A DNA stretch of 64,000 bases from Senimuribacter sp049852125 (lineage in GTDB: Bacteria; Bacillota; Clostridia; Peptostreptococcales; Anaerovoracaceae): assembly GCF_049852125.1 (NCBI RefSeq), contig NZ_CP187532.1, forward strand, positions 2,790,001 to 2,854,000, written 5' to 3'. The notes under the pieces were generated by a model. It was not told where the DNA came from, did not search any database, and was given only the letters and a program-made list of their open reading frames with translations. Positions within the stretch are counted from its first letter, which is position 1. Each line of letters opens with the position of its first letter. The position numbers were made by a program, and so were the translations under genes. Shown here in pieces: positions 1-8,515 of the stretch.

Positions 1-413
1 ATGCCGACCACCTCTACGGTCACGACTACACTGTCCCTATCCCAGTCGAAAGTCATCTCTCCCACATAATCAGTCCTGCCATAAGAATCCGCCTCCAGAG
101 CCTCCTTTGCTTCCGCCCGGAATATTGCCTCCGCTTCCTCTCTGGTTGCCGCCCGCAGAATCTCTGTTATGGCAATGCCGAAATCTGTGGAATACAGTGG
201 ACTGGCATACCGCTCCATAGATAGACAATTGATGCACCACTGCCTCCAGGCGTCTACCGGACTGGCGCTCTGCACTTGATTCTGTCCGTTCCTGATGAAA
301 TCCTTATCAAAAGCCGCCGCCCCAAGATAGCCTGCGCTTTCTTCAGTTTCCGCCGCTTCCTCATCGGGTTCAAAATCCTCCAGATCCTCCGGAAACAGAT
401 ATTCATCCTGCAT
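1..413 (-). CDS. Baseplate protein, DUF2634/XkdS-like (partial)
   Basis: The frame runs from an ATG at 413 off the left edge of the window, so only about 137 N-terminal residues are visible. The start is acidic, followed by a region containing SPLYSTDFGI and a helical segment rich in Ala and Glu. This fits DUF2634 proteins (PBSX XkdS), which form part of the baseplate wedge of contractile tails. Gene order LysM protein, hub, DUF2577, this gene matches PBSX xkdP-Q-R-S and is the main support. ATG 413 is preferred over ATG 419 because the GGAGG site lies 7 bases upstream of it. It overlaps the end of the previous gene by 11 bases, which suggests translational coupling. Confidence 0.7.
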   Translation of the reverse strand, partial: MQDEYLFPEDLEDFEPDEEAAETEESAGYLGAAAFDKDFIRNGQNQVQSASPVDAWRQWCINCLSMERYASPLYSTDFGIAITEILRAATREEAEAIFRAEAKEALEADSYGRTDYVGEMTFDWDRDSVVVTVEVVG

Positions 414-750
414 TCTCATCTCCTCCTTCCTCTGCGATCAGATCAATTACCACAGGCTCGTTTCCGCACCATGCCAGTAAAACCCGATCACCTTCCTTTA
501 ATCCTTCATAGCGAATGTCTTCCATATGCATATCGTCAGCCGCAACCTTTCCTTCTTTCATTACCTTGCCTGATACTATTCTGCATATGGAGTATTCGCC
601 TATCGGAATGGGGCCCGGCGACACGTCCGGCACAAGCTTTCCTCCCGCCCCGATTTGCGCAAGCTCCAGCTGTACGCCTTTACCTGTCTGCCTGACGCTG
701 CGCATCCGCCCCTGCAGTGTTTCCCCCAGCTTTTCAATATTGCTCGCCAT
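403..750 (-). CDS. Baseplate protein, DUF2577/XkdR-like
   Basis: A 115-residue protein starting at ATG 750, which has AAAGGAG just upstream; a longer open frame to 831 lacks such a site. The fold-defining part is a small beta-rich region ending in LLAWCGNEPVVIDLI, typical of DUF2577 (XkdR) proteins that join the tail hub to the baseplate. It sits between the hub-like gene and the DUF2634 gene, the PBSX order. A hairpin and a copy of the locus-wide promoter lie just upstream, so it can be transcribed apart from the hub gene. Family assignment is from size, position and sequence character; no catalytic motif is expected. Confidence 0.65.
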   Translation of the reverse strand: MASNIEKLGETLQGRMRSVRQTGKGVQLELAQIGAGGKLVPDVSPGPIPIGEYSICRIVSGKVMKEGKVAADDMHMEDIRYEGLKEGDRVLLAWCGNEPVVIDLIAEEGGDENAG

Positions 751-787
751 ACTCTGTCTCCTTTCCCTCTTTGATTCCAATAAAAAG

Positions 788-803
788 ACGCCTCTCCGGG
801 CGC
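788..803 (-). terminator. Hairpin terminator after the hub gene
   Basis: GCGCC and GGCGT arms around a six-base loop, followed on the minus strand by a T-rich run. It lies between the stop of the hub gene and the start of the DUF2577 gene and resembles the CGCC/GGCG hairpins found throughout the cassette array. Confidence 0.5.
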
Positions 804-838
804 TTCTGCTTTTCTCATTTCTTCTTTTCACTATACAA

Positions 839-870
839 ATTCTAGCACAATTTCGGGGACCGTTTGCACA
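839..870 (-). promoter_or_regulatory. Locus-wide promoter motif, copy before DUF2577 gene
   Basis: On the minus strand TGTGCAA is followed by exactly 19 bases and TAGAAT, with TGC directly before the -10 (extended -10). The same box, spacing and extended -10 recur at 2909, 9181, 9944, 10700, 11430, 15037, 16393, 39579 and 43536. Confidence 0.65.
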
Positions 871-878
871 GCGTTGCT

Positions 879-1925
879 TTATTTTTTCAAAAATCGTACA
901 TTTAATGTCATCGTCCCCTGATCACAGTTGTGAGAAATCTCATTGACCACGTACTGATGTAATGTCTCCCTATTCAGCTCCACGCGAACCCGGTCTCCCT
1001 TGCGAATCCACGGAATATCCAGCGCAGTAATGTCGTACTCCTTCTGTGGTAAAGCGTTCTCGTCAAGAATATACTTAGCCTCCTCTTTAGCCTCAGACAG
1101 CTTGGTATCCCCATCCTTATAAATAACTCTGGATAGCGTGCCGTACGTCTTCCTGTTCCGTTCCTTCTTCGCTTCAATTTTCCGTTTTCCATCTTCATCA
1201 CTCTTGCCTGCGATAACGACGCGCGTCACCATACCATCCATAGTGACAGATTTGTTGTAGCTGATCATAATGCCGCCGTCACCGCGCGTTATCTGGTACA
1301 CGATCCTATTCGCGCCTTGTTTATCGATATAAATTCTGCCCTTATGACTTTTTATGCTGTACTTCGTACCCTTTTTCTTCTGTACCTCGTCCAACAGATC
1401 GCTGGTTAATACATCCGCTAACGTGCCGGACAGTGGCAGCTTAGGATGCGTTATGCTGCTGTAGTCATAGGTCAGCTTGACGCCGCGCCGTTCCAGCAGC
1501 GTTTTGACGATCTCCTCAGTCCGTTTCCCCTTGCTGAAATAAGTCAAAATCTGAGAATTCATAAAGTAAATCATGTTGTCATAGCAGGTCAGCGTCAGCT
1601 GTACGCCATTTCCCAGGCTATAATCGGTGTCCCACACATATCCGCGGAACACCTCCTCCCTTTTTGTCTTGCCGCCGCCTTTTGCATAGATAAAAATTTG
1701 GCTTCTGACAGGAAACAGCTTGCTGGGATAGCCATGTTTGTCAATATAGCGGTTATACATCCTGATGGTTGCCCTCCGTGCCAGCTGATTTCTCGATTCT
1801 GTCAAAGATAGGCTCGTCACCAAGCCTTCCGTATTCCCCGTCTTCCCATCGAGCTTCTTCACCGTAAATTCTTTTCCGTTCGGTGATCTGATTACCACCT
1901 CATAAGCCGGTCTTACATATTCCAT
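879..1925 (-). CDS. Tail hub protein, XkdQ/YqbQ-like
   Basis: A 348-residue protein in the XkdQ/YqbQ family, the gp27-like hub that closes the tail tube at the baseplate. Visible features are a beta-rich N-terminus (TVKKLDGKTGNTEGLVTSL), a central region with WDTDYSLGNGVQLTLTCYDN, and a C-terminal stretch on direction and binding of the next ring (IPWIRKGDRVRV, ending in MTLNVRFLKK). Length agrees with PBSX XkdQ (about 325). It starts 13 bases after the LysM gene ends, so the two are in one operon. B. subtilis XkdQ is sometimes annotated as a hydrolase; I see no catalytic motif and treat it as structural. Confidence 0.75.
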   Translation of the reverse strand: MEYVRPAYEVVIRSPNGKEFTVKKLDGKTGNTEGLVTSLSLTESRNQLARRATIRMYNRYIDKHGYPSKLFPVRSQIFIYAKGGGKTKREEVFRGYVWDTDYSLGNGVQLTLTCYDNMIYFMNSQILTYFSKGKRTEEIVKTLLERRGVKLTYDYSSITHPKLPLSGTLADVLTSDLLDEVQKKKGTKYSIKSHKGRIYIDKQGANRIVYQITRGDGGIMISYNKSVTMDGMVTRVVIAGKSDEDGKRKIEAKKERNRKTYGTLSRVIYKDGDTKLSEAKEEAKYILDENALPQKEYDITALDIPWIRKGDRVRVELNRETLHQYVVNEISHNCDQGTMTLNVRFLKK

Positions 1926-1937
1926 CTATCACACCCC

Positions 1938-2615
1938 CTATTTCTTCGGCAGCTTCAGCACAAGCCCCGGCCAAATCCGGTTACCGTTGTCCGACGAGCT
2001 GTATTTATGCTTTTTCGCTGCGTCTTCAATTGCCTTTTTGTTAAGCTTATATATCTCTTTCCAGCGTTTCCCTTTTCCCAGCTTACTCTGCGCGATAGTC
2101 CAAAGACAATCTCCGCTTTTCACTGTATAACGGGCAAAGCTTTTTGACGCGCGCTTCTTGCCGTTCTTACTCTTTTTCCGCTTCGCTTTCACAGAAACGG
2201 TAATCGGTTCATAAGCGATCCATTCAATGGAGTATTCCAAATCCCCCAGACCTCCTGCATAAGCGGAGGAATACTGATTCACATAACATTTGAACCCGGT
2301 GATTCCGGTGCCTTCGATGAGCAGCTCAATCAGTTTCCCTCGGCTCTGCCATCGTTTTAGCAGCTTGTCACATTCCAGCGGATCTTTCCACGGTCCTGCC
2401 AGCATAGGCAATGACTTTCTGCTTTCTCCTGGAAACCGGCCTTCCCAGGAAATTCGCCGCGGTCCCCTGCCGGCGGGCCTGACCACATCACCTCTGTCCA
2501 AAAGGCTGTAGCTGGCAAAGGTGATGTCTCCGCCGCTGTCCTTGATTTCCAACGGCAACCAGTCAAAATCAATCATTTTTTTACTATTGTTTACTTCCCT
2601 TGCAATAATTCTCAT
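1938..2615 (-). CDS. LysM tail protein, XkdP-like
   Basis: A 225-residue protein with an N-terminal phage domain (about 1-150, containing DFDWLPLEIKDSGGD) and a C-terminal LysM domain (about 165-225, with YTVKSGDCLWTIAQ and PGLVLKLP). LysM tail proteins (PBSX XkdP, gp53-like) link the tape measure end of the tube to the hub and may bind peptidoglycan. Its ATG overlaps the stop of the collapsed tape measure gene as ATGA, so normally its translation would be coupled to a tape measure protein. A mutated copy of its first 75 bases lies at 5800-5873, after tape measure 1, showing that this junction has been duplicated. Confidence 0.85.
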   Translation of the reverse strand: MRIIAREVNNSKKMIDFDWLPLEIKDSGGDITFASYSLLDRGDVVRPAGRGPRRISWEGRFPGESRKSLPMLAGPWKDPLECDKLLKRWQSRGKLIELLIEGTGITGFKCYVNQYSSAYAGGLGDLEYSIEWIAYEPITVSVKAKRKKSKNGKKRASKSFARYTVKSGDCLWTIAQSKLGKGKRWKEIYKLNKKAIEDAAKKHKYSSSDNGNRIWPGLVLKLPKK

Positions 2616-2737
2616 AATCCTGCACCTCCTGTTGCCGGCGTATTGGCAAACTGTCCCCTGAATGCCGCGTTAAATATGCCGTAGATATCCTTCAAAAAAT
2701 CAGTTCTCTCATTTGCGGCTTCTGTTTCTTTCCTCAT
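2612..2737 (-). pseudogene. Collapsed tape measure gene (41 codons)
   Basis: The 41-residue frame is a fusion of three pieces of a tape-measure-1-like gene: the start MRKET, a middle piece EAANERTDFLKDIY, and the C-terminus IFNAAFRGQFANTPATGG. In tape measure 1 (5870-8458) these are residues 1-5, roughly 520-535 and the last 20 or so. Two internal deletions explain it, each leaving the frame open. The ribosome site and the ATGA overlap with the LysM gene are kept, so this stub occupies the normal tape measure position and may still couple translation of the LysM gene. Confidence 0.8.
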
Positions 2738-2762
2738 GTTCTCTCCTTTCTTTTCCCCAAAG

Positions 2763-2787
2763 AAAAAACGCCCGCAGGCGCTTTTTT
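2763..2787 (-). terminator. Cassette hairpin terminator (collapsed cassette)
   Basis: CGCC-CGCA-GGCG hairpin flanked by A and T runs, between the PH-SHOCT remnant and the collapsed tape measure gene. It is the same element found before tape measures 1 and 2 and between PH-SHOCT genes. Confidence 0.7.
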
Positions 2788-2796
2788 CATATTTCA

Positions 2797-2893
2797 TCAG
2801 TCTATATATTTAAACTTCAGCAGTTCCCTCTTTCTATCCTCGAATTCTTCCTCCGTGATAATCCCATCGTCACAGAGTTCTTTAAATCTCCGA
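2797..2893 (-). pseudogene. PH-SHOCT remnant (C-terminal 31 codons)
   Basis: On the minus strand this encodes RFKELCDDGIITEEEFEDRK and the usual KFKYID end, that is the SHOCT domain of the PH-SHOCT family. The rest of the gene is deleted and the sequence goes straight into the family's promoter region. It marks a fourth, decayed cassette. Confidence 0.85.
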
Positions 2894-2908
2894 CTTCCCA
2901 CTGTACCT

Positions 2909-2940
2909 ATTGTAGCATATGTTTTAGCCCCGTTTGCACA
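2909..2940 (-). promoter_or_regulatory. Locus-wide promoter motif, copy before PH-SHOCT remnant
   Basis: TGTGCAA, 19 bases, TACAAT with TATGC before the -10 on the minus strand. The promoter is retained although its gene is reduced to a fragment. Confidence 0.6.
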
Positions 2941-3052
2941 CTGTCTGAAAATATTTCTAATCATATTCTGTTAGATCCTATGCACTTAGAGAACAGCTTC
3001 ATTTATTGCATACCCTAAAAGAAATATTTTAAAAGGAACTCAGAAAATCAAG

Positions 3053-3081
3053 TTGTCGAGGCTGTATCTGTATGTTAAAAT
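3053..3081 (+). promoter_or_regulatory. Sigma-A promoter of the Dam/AlwI-like system
   Basis: TTGTCG, 17 bases, TAAAAT, ending 47 bases before the methylase ATG. It points right, against the surrounding tail genes. Confidence 0.55.
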
Positions 3082-3128
3082 GAAATCGAATTACTTTGTC
3101 TACTATTTATAGAGAGTGAGGTGGGTGA

Positions 3129-3977
3129 ATGAACCCGGTTCTGAAATATCGTGGAGGAAAATCGAGGGAAATCTCCCGCTTTCTTCAATATATACCAGAT
3201 GCTTTTAACCGCTATATTGAGCCTTTTTTTGGAGGCGGAGCTGTCTTCTTTTATTTAGAACCTGATCATGCAATCATCAATGACGCAAACAGTCGTTTAA
3301 TGAACTTTTATCAGCAGTTAAGAGACGACTATCCAACTATGCGAGTACAGCTTGATGAACTCCAAAAAATCTATGAGACCAATCAGATTGAATTCAAAAG
3401 ATTGAAAGCGCTAAACCCTGATGAACGAGTGCCGAACGCAAATGAGGATCTGTACTATCATATGCGAAGGCTTTTTAATCATCCTGATGATAGCTTCTTA
3501 GATGGTGTTTTATATTTTTTCATTAATAAAACCGCTTATTCTGGAATGATTCGCTATAACAATAATGGGGAATACAATGTTCCTTTTGGACGTTATCCAA
3601 ATCTTAATACCAAACTGTTAACACAACAGCACAGCAATTTATTACAAAAGGCAGAACTGTTTAATCTTGACTATCGAGAGATTTTTGATATGGCAAAAGA
3701 AGATGATTTCATTTTTCTTGATCCGCCGTATGATTGTGTTTTTAACGATTATGGCAACATTGATATGATGAATGGCTTTGATGAAGCTGAACACAGGCGG
3801 TTAGCCGCAGATTTTAGGAACTTGCCATGTCGTGCTTTAATGATTATTGGAAAAACACCATTGACAGAAGACCTTTATGGCCAATATATATTTGATGAAT
3901 ACTATAAAAATTATTCTGTCAATATAAGAAACCGTTTCAACAATGATAAAATGCACATTGTTGTTAAGAATTACTAA
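3129..3977 (+). CDS. DNA adenine-N6 methyltransferase, Dam/DpnII type
   Basis: A 282-residue alpha-group adenine methyltransferase. KYRGGKSR near the N-terminus is motif X, EPFFGGGAVFF (about 32-42) is the AdoMet-binding motif I, and FLDPPYDCVF (about 197) is catalytic motif IV. Length fits Dam and M.DpnII, which methylate GATC. The endonuclease start lies 13 bases after its stop, with a separate ribosome site, so the two form a modification-restriction pair. GATC is contained in GGATC, the AlwI target, which agrees with the partner's family. The gene runs opposite to the tail genes and is more AT-rich, which suggests transfer into a cassette boundary. Confidence 0.85.
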   Translation: MNPVLKYRGGKSREISRFLQYIPDAFNRYIEPFFGGGAVFFYLEPDHAIINDANSRLMNFYQQLRDDYPTMRVQLDELQKIYETNQIEFKRLKALNPDERVPNANEDLYYHMRRLFNHPDDSFLDGVLYFFINKTAYSGMIRYNNNGEYNVPFGRYPNLNTKLLTQQHSNLLQKAELFNLDYREIFDMAKEDDFIFLDPPYDCVFNDYGNIDMMNGFDEAEHRRLAADFRNLPCRALMIIGKTPLTEDLYGQYIFDEYYKNYSVNIRNRFNNDKMHIVVKNY

Positions 3978-3990
3978 GGAGGGCGCTATA

Positions 3991-5688
3991 GTGGCAAGAA
4001 TTGATAATAAGCTATTGTTTTTTACTACTTCGCCGAGAACTCCGGCTAAAATGATCCCCGAAATCAAACTATTGCATGAAGCCTATTCTGGACAACCATG
4101 GAATAATACAACGCAAGAACAATTTATTGATGAATTGGCACAAAGTGATTTTTTTGAAGGAAAGGGTTCTCCCACAGATAAAGCCTTTAGTGCGAGAGAC
4201 AGAATTAATCGTGCACCAAAAGCATTGGGGTTTGTTGACCTAAAACCATATATTCATCTAACAGAGGCTGGAAACGCATTCATTTACGGCAACCGTCCAC
4301 AAGAAATCTTTCTACGCCAATTATTAAAATTTCAGCTGCCCTCACCGTATCATACTGAAAATAAAAAGATCACAGGTGTCTTTTATATTCGTCCTTACCT
4401 CGAAATTCTTCGTTTGGTTCGTGAATTGGAATATATTACTTTTGATGAATTTAAAATATTTGCCGTCCAAATGACAGACTATCATAAGTTTGAGATAGTC
4501 AGGAATGCTATTTTACGCTTTAGAGAAGAAAAAGCAAAAAATAAGGGCCAGTATAAACGATTTGTAAATAAAGTATGGGAAGATGCAATCTTAAAAATCC
4601 ATAGCGATAGGATCGCCGCCGGCAAAACAAAAACACGGGAAACAAATGATACAAGCTTAAAAAGGTTTATTACAACCCAGAAACGGAATATGCGTGATTA
4701 TGCCGATGCTTGTTTCCGTTATATGAGATATACTGGATTGATCTCTATTTCCCATAGAAGCCGTTCTATATCTATATTTGCAGACAAGATTGTAGAAGTA
4801 GACTTTGTTCTTTCAACTGTATCTCGCGATCCAGTTTTTATAGATGATGAAGCCGCTTATAAAGCGCACTTATTTTCCGCAAATACACCTGCTCTCTATA
4901 CAGATAATCGGGATAATGTCGTTGATGTACTTATGCGCATTGGATCTTTTACAAAGCGAGAATTATCTAACAAAACACTCGAAGAATTAAAAGACCTGCG
5001 CGATGAAATTATTCAAAAACATAAGGATACCGTTATTCATAAACAGATTGCAGAAATCAAATCTTACGCGTTGTATTCAGAAATCATCGATACCTTTAAC
5101 GAAATTATTTCTGCTGGATACTATGATGCACCTTTGATGTTTGAGTACAACACATGGAGAGCAATGACCATGCTCAATGGCGGCAGCATTAAAGGTAATT
5201 TTAATTTTGATGATGCAGGACAACCGCTTTCTACCGCAGCAGGAAATATGCCCGACATTGAATGCCATTATGACGATTTTTCTCTATCTGTAGAAGTCAC
5301 TTTGCAAGCCGGACAACGCCAATACGAGTCAGAAGGAGAACCTGTTGCACGCCATTATGGACAATTAAAGAAAAGAACAGGAAAAGATACCTACTGTCTA
5401 TTTATTGCACCTACTATTAATCCTGCAACATTGGCTCATTTTTACGGATTGAATCATCTTTCTATTGCGCTTTATGGCGGTAAATCAAAAATCATACCAT
5501 TAGAGCTAGATCAGTTTATGCAATTAATAGAGAATTCATATACCTATGAAACGCGGCCTGTACCAAGTGATATACGACGCTTTCTGGACCATACTATTAA
5601 ACTGTGTGAAAATGCAACTGATGAAAACGACTGGCGCTGCGGTATTCAAGCTTGCGTCGATAAATGGTTAAGCTTCACAAATAAATAG
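3991..5688 (+). CDS. Type II restriction endonuclease, AlwI-like
   Basis: A 565-residue protein starting at GTG 3991, which follows AAGGAGGG by a good distance; an upstream in-frame ATG at 3943 lies inside the methylase gene and lacks such a site. The N-terminus LLFFTTSPRTPAKM and a C-terminal LSVEVTLQAGQRQYE with nearby EPVARHYG fit the AlwI endonuclease family, where the Glu-containing strand is part of a PD-(D/E)XK-like site. AlwI cuts beside GGATC, and the neighbouring Dam-like methylase would protect the GATC part. Specificity is inferred, not shown. The pair is complete in appearance and could be functional. Confidence 0.7.
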   Translation: MARIDNKLLFFTTSPRTPAKMIPEIKLLHEAYSGQPWNNTTQEQFIDELAQSDFFEGKGSPTDKAFSARDRINRAPKALGFVDLKPYIHLTEAGNAFIYGNRPQEIFLRQLLKFQLPSPYHTENKKITGVFYIRPYLEILRLVRELEYITFDEFKIFAVQMTDYHKFEIVRNAILRFREEKAKNKGQYKRFVNKVWEDAILKIHSDRIAAGKTKTRETNDTSLKRFITTQKRNMRDYADACFRYMRYTGLISISHRSRSISIFADKIVEVDFVLSTVSRDPVFIDDEAAYKAHLFSANTPALYTDNRDNVVDVLMRIGSFTKRELSNKTLEELKDLRDEIIQKHKDTVIHKQIAEIKSYALYSEIIDTFNEIISAGYYDAPLMFEYNTWRAMTMLNGGSIKGNFNFDDAGQPLSTAAGNMPDIECHYDDFSLSVEVTLQAGQRQYESEGEPVARHYGQLKKRTGKDTYCLFIAPTINPATLAHFYGLNHLSIALYGGKSKIIPLELDQFMQLIENSYTYETRPVPSDIRRFLDHTIKLCENATDENDWRCGIQACVDKWLSFTNK

Positions 5689-5727
5689 GCCGAATATCTC
5701 GCACTATCCGGCGCTTGGTATTCAGCC
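5688..5727 (+). terminator. Possible terminator after the AlwI-like gene
   Basis: GGCCGAATA and TATTCAGCC arms begin at the stop codon, followed by TTTATTTG. The stem is imperfect and the loop long. Confidence 0.4.
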
Positions 5728-5799
5728 TTTATTTGTTATCAACAGGATTTTCCTGGTATACGGTATAATCTGCATCAGCTCATTTTTATGAACTCATAC

Positions 5800-5873
5800 T
5801 TTGATCTCCAGCGGCAGCCAATCAAAGTCAATCTTTTTTTACTGTAGTTTACTTCCCTTGCGATAATTCTTAT
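5800..5873 (-). pseudogene. Remnant of LysM (XkdP-like) gene start
   Basis: About 75 bases match the first codons of the LysM gene (IIAREVN...DFDWLPLEIK) but the ATG is changed to ATA and the frame is then lost. It directly overlaps the stop of tape measure 1, the arrangement seen between the collapsed tape measure and the real LysM gene. It shows that a tape measure 3' end and the start of the LysM gene were duplicated together. Confidence 0.75.
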
Positions 5874-8458
5874 AATCCTGCGCCTCCTGTTGCCGGCGTA
5901 TTGGCAAACTGTCCCCTGAATGCCGCGTTAAATACACCTGCGATTTCTTCGCTGATAGCTTCCTTGTTTTCTCTAATAGTTTCGACCAGGGACTGTCCGT
6001 CCTTCGCCTCAATTTTGATTTCTACGCCGCCGACCTCTATCATAAGCGGCGTACCGCCACCTCCGCTAAGACCTCCAATACTGCCGCCTACGATACCGCC
6101 TGCCGCGAAGCCCTTTGGTGAAAAGCCCGGCGCCTGCAGATAGCTGCCCACCTGGTTGAACAGCTCCATCGCTCTCTTTCTTCTGTGTCTGCCCAGAGGA
6201 ATAATGGCCTCCGGCGTTCCTTCTTCCGCCACGGTAATCAGCTGCGCGCCGCCGTGAACATAACCGCCGTCAGCAAAAGCCGGAGCGATAATGCCGCCGC
6301 GATACTTCGCGCCATTGGGGTTATATCGTAGCTTCTCCGGTAACCCGGGGGTCTTCAGGGGTTGATTCTGCTTCTTATTACTCTGTGTATAGCCTGGATC
6401 ATAATGCTTCAAATACCAATCCCCTACTTTCTTCTGACTAATGTTGGAAAGCAGCTCCATCTTATCCATAAAGCTCTGTACTGCTTCAGGCAGCGCCGCT
6501 CCCTTTTCTGAAAACACCTGCGCGATTTCTTGCATTTTGTTATACAACGGCTCCATGTTGTCAAAGAATTCACTTACAAGGGCCTGCCCATCTTCGTTTC
6601 TCTGTAAATTCATTATACTGCTCCGTGTTTTCTTACTAAATTTACCCCTTTCCAATTCATCGCCTAATTGATCCAAAAATCCAAGCTTTTCCGAGAATTT
6701 GTTCTGAAATTCCTCCATAGCCGCGTCTGCTAATACGCCGTAGGTGTCTATTTCCTGCTTGTAGAGACCGTCTATCTGACCCTTTCCATCGCTTCCCCAC
6801 AGAAGATCCTGTTTCTGCTGATCACTTCTTCCGACTGCCGCGTAACTGTAGATATCCTCCAAAAAATCAACTCTTTCATTCGCGGCTTCTGTTCCCTTTT
6901 GTAAAATCGCTGCAAAGGATTCCTTAGAATATCCTTTGCCAGAGCCCATTTTCACCTTTTCCAACGCTGCCTGAAAGTCAGTATCCTGCTGATTCTTCTC
7001 TGCGGATTCTGATTTGCCATAAAGCAGCTGCAATATGTCCTGTCTGATTTTATCTATCTTCTTTTGCTCCCGGCCGTCAATTGTACCATCAGCAGCAGCC
7101 GCGGATACTGCCTCATCGAGTTTTCCGTTGTAAGCATTCAATTTCTCCAGCTTCTCCTGATAATAGGCGTCAGTTTCCCCTATGATTCCTTCCGCTGCTT
7201 CCGATTCTCCCATCAGCGTCTTTACAGCCTCCCTAGACGCATACTGGCTGTCCAGCAGATAGCCTTCACTGCTTGCCCCAAAGCTTTCTGCAGCATACAT
7301 TAAACCCGCCATATTCTCGGCGGCATTTTTTGCGCCTAACGTTGTACTGCTAAGCCAGAGATTCTTCTGCAGTCCATGATCTACCTGCTGAAGCTCCGCA
7401 AATGTCCCCTGTATATCGCTGATTGCCACGGCTGCATTATTAATCCGCATGGTTTGACCTGCATCAAAGAGTTCTCCCACAACCTGTGACACCTCATTAG
7501 CTGACATGGCGATTTTGCCAAATTTCTTGTCCATCTGTATACCGGCCAGCTCTTTCTGTTCTGCCTTTAGCTTCGCCACCTTTTCCGCCGCGCGAGAAGA
7601 TACATCGGCATATTTTTCTGCACCGTTTATTCCGTCTGTAAAAGAATCTGCTACCGGTTCGCTGAGAATTTTTCCAAGGAGATAACCGCCTGCCGCGCCA
7701 ACAATCATACCCAGCGGGCCAAAAGCAGTCCCTCCCAGCGCCGCGCCTGCCTTCATTCCGCCGAGCGAACCTGCTACAATCGTAGTCCCCTCAGCAACCT
7801 TATAGGTTGTGTCATATGCATTGTCCGAAGAAAACACACCCTCAGCAATGTCCGCGCCGCCGTCCAGAACGCCGAAAGCTGTAATGGCGTTGGCAACAGA
7901 TTTAGGGATACCGGCTTTAAATTTAGCGTATTCTTCTAGATTGTTTATTTTCAATTTTTTTAACTTATTAAAACTATTATGCACCTCTCCTAGTCCATTT
8001 ACCATCACAATCGCACTGCCTGCCGACATAGCGCCATCAAAAAAGCCTTTATTGTCAGCAGTTTGTACCGGAATAGTACCTCCCCAAGAACTCCTCCCGG
8101 CATACGGCACCACATACCCTCCACCATAGCTTGGCTGCAGCTGTATACGCCTGATTTTTCTCTCTGCCGTATAGATATCTGTATATACCTGCCTCATGTC
8201 GACAGAAACAGCTACCTTATAGGTATTCTTCGAAAAATCTCTTAATTCTCCTGATACAGATGCCAGAACCGGCGTTACCTGATCGTCCAGAAAAATAGAT
8301 GCGGTATACTTCGTTTGTGCAAATTCATTCAGCAATCGCTCTGTAGTTTCCATTGCCTTTTGAAACCTTTTCATCTTCGCAGGCAGTTTGCCAAACTCGC
8401 TGCTATAGGCTTGTAAAATCGTTACATCCTGTTTCGTAATTCCTGTTTCTTTCCTCAT
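5870..8458 (-). CDS. Tape measure protein 1
   Basis: An 862-residue tail tape measure protein, which sets tube length and leaves the tube on contraction. Residues 1-110 are helical with charged heptads; 226-268 is a Gly/Ala-rich hydrophobic stretch (GGMKAGAALGG to GYLLGKILSEP) that could span a membrane; 280-700 is a long helical region. The last 144 residues contain FADGGYVHGGAQ and EEGTPEAIIPLGRHRRKRAM, typical of tape measure C-termini. That C-terminus is almost the same in tape measures 2 and 3 while the N-termini differ. The ribosome site GGAAGGAGAG precedes ATG 8458. A terminator hairpin stands between the PH-SHOCT gene upstream and this gene. It is not next to the functional LysM gene, so whether it is expressed is unknown. 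Confidence 0.85.
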   Translation of the reverse strand: MRKETGITKQDVTILQAYSSEFGKLPAKMKRFQKAMETTERLLNEFAQTKYTASIFLDDQVTPVLASVSGELRDFSKNTYKVAVSVDMRQVYTDIYTAERKIRRIQLQPSYGGGYVVPYAGRSSWGGTIPVQTADNKGFFDGAMSAGSAIVMVNGLGEVHNSFNKLKKLKINNLEEYAKFKAGIPKSVANAITAFGVLDGGADIAEGVFSSDNAYDTTYKVAEGTTIVAGSLGGMKAGAALGGTAFGPLGMIVGAAGGYLLGKILSEPVADSFTDGINGAEKYADVSSRAAEKVAKLKAEQKELAGIQMDKKFGKIAMSANEVSQVVGELFDAGQTMRINNAAVAISDIQGTFAELQQVDHGLQKNLWLSSTTLGAKNAAENMAGLMYAAESFGASSEGYLLDSQYASREAVKTLMGESEAAEGIIGETDAYYQEKLEKLNAYNGKLDEAVSAAAADGTIDGREQKKIDKIRQDILQLLYGKSESAEKNQQDTDFQAALEKVKMGSGKGYSKESFAAILQKGTEAANERVDFLEDIYSYAAVGRSDQQKQDLLWGSDGKGQIDGLYKQEIDTYGVLADAAMEEFQNKFSEKLGFLDQLGDELERGKFSKKTRSSIMNLQRNEDGQALVSEFFDNMEPLYNKMQEIAQVFSEKGAALPEAVQSFMDKMELLSNISQKKVGDWYLKHYDPGYTQSNKKQNQPLKTPGLPEKLRYNPNGAKYRGGIIAPAFADGGYVHGGAQLITVAEEGTPEAIIPLGRHRRKRAMELFNQVGSYLQAPGFSPKGFAAGGIVGGSIGGLSGGGGTPLMIEVGGVEIKIEAKDGQSLVETIRENKEAISEEIAGVFNAAFRGQFANTPATGGAGL

Positions 8459-8484
8459 ATTCTCTCCTTCCTTTTTCCCATAGA

Positions 8485-8508
8485 AAAAAACGCCTGCAGG
8501 CGTTTTCC
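8485..8508 (-). terminator. Cassette hairpin terminator before tape measure 1
   Basis: CGCC-TGCA-GGCG stem inside A and T runs, between the stop of PH-SHOCT A and the tape measure 1 start. Confidence 0.75.
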
Positions 8509-8515
8509 TTCTTGA

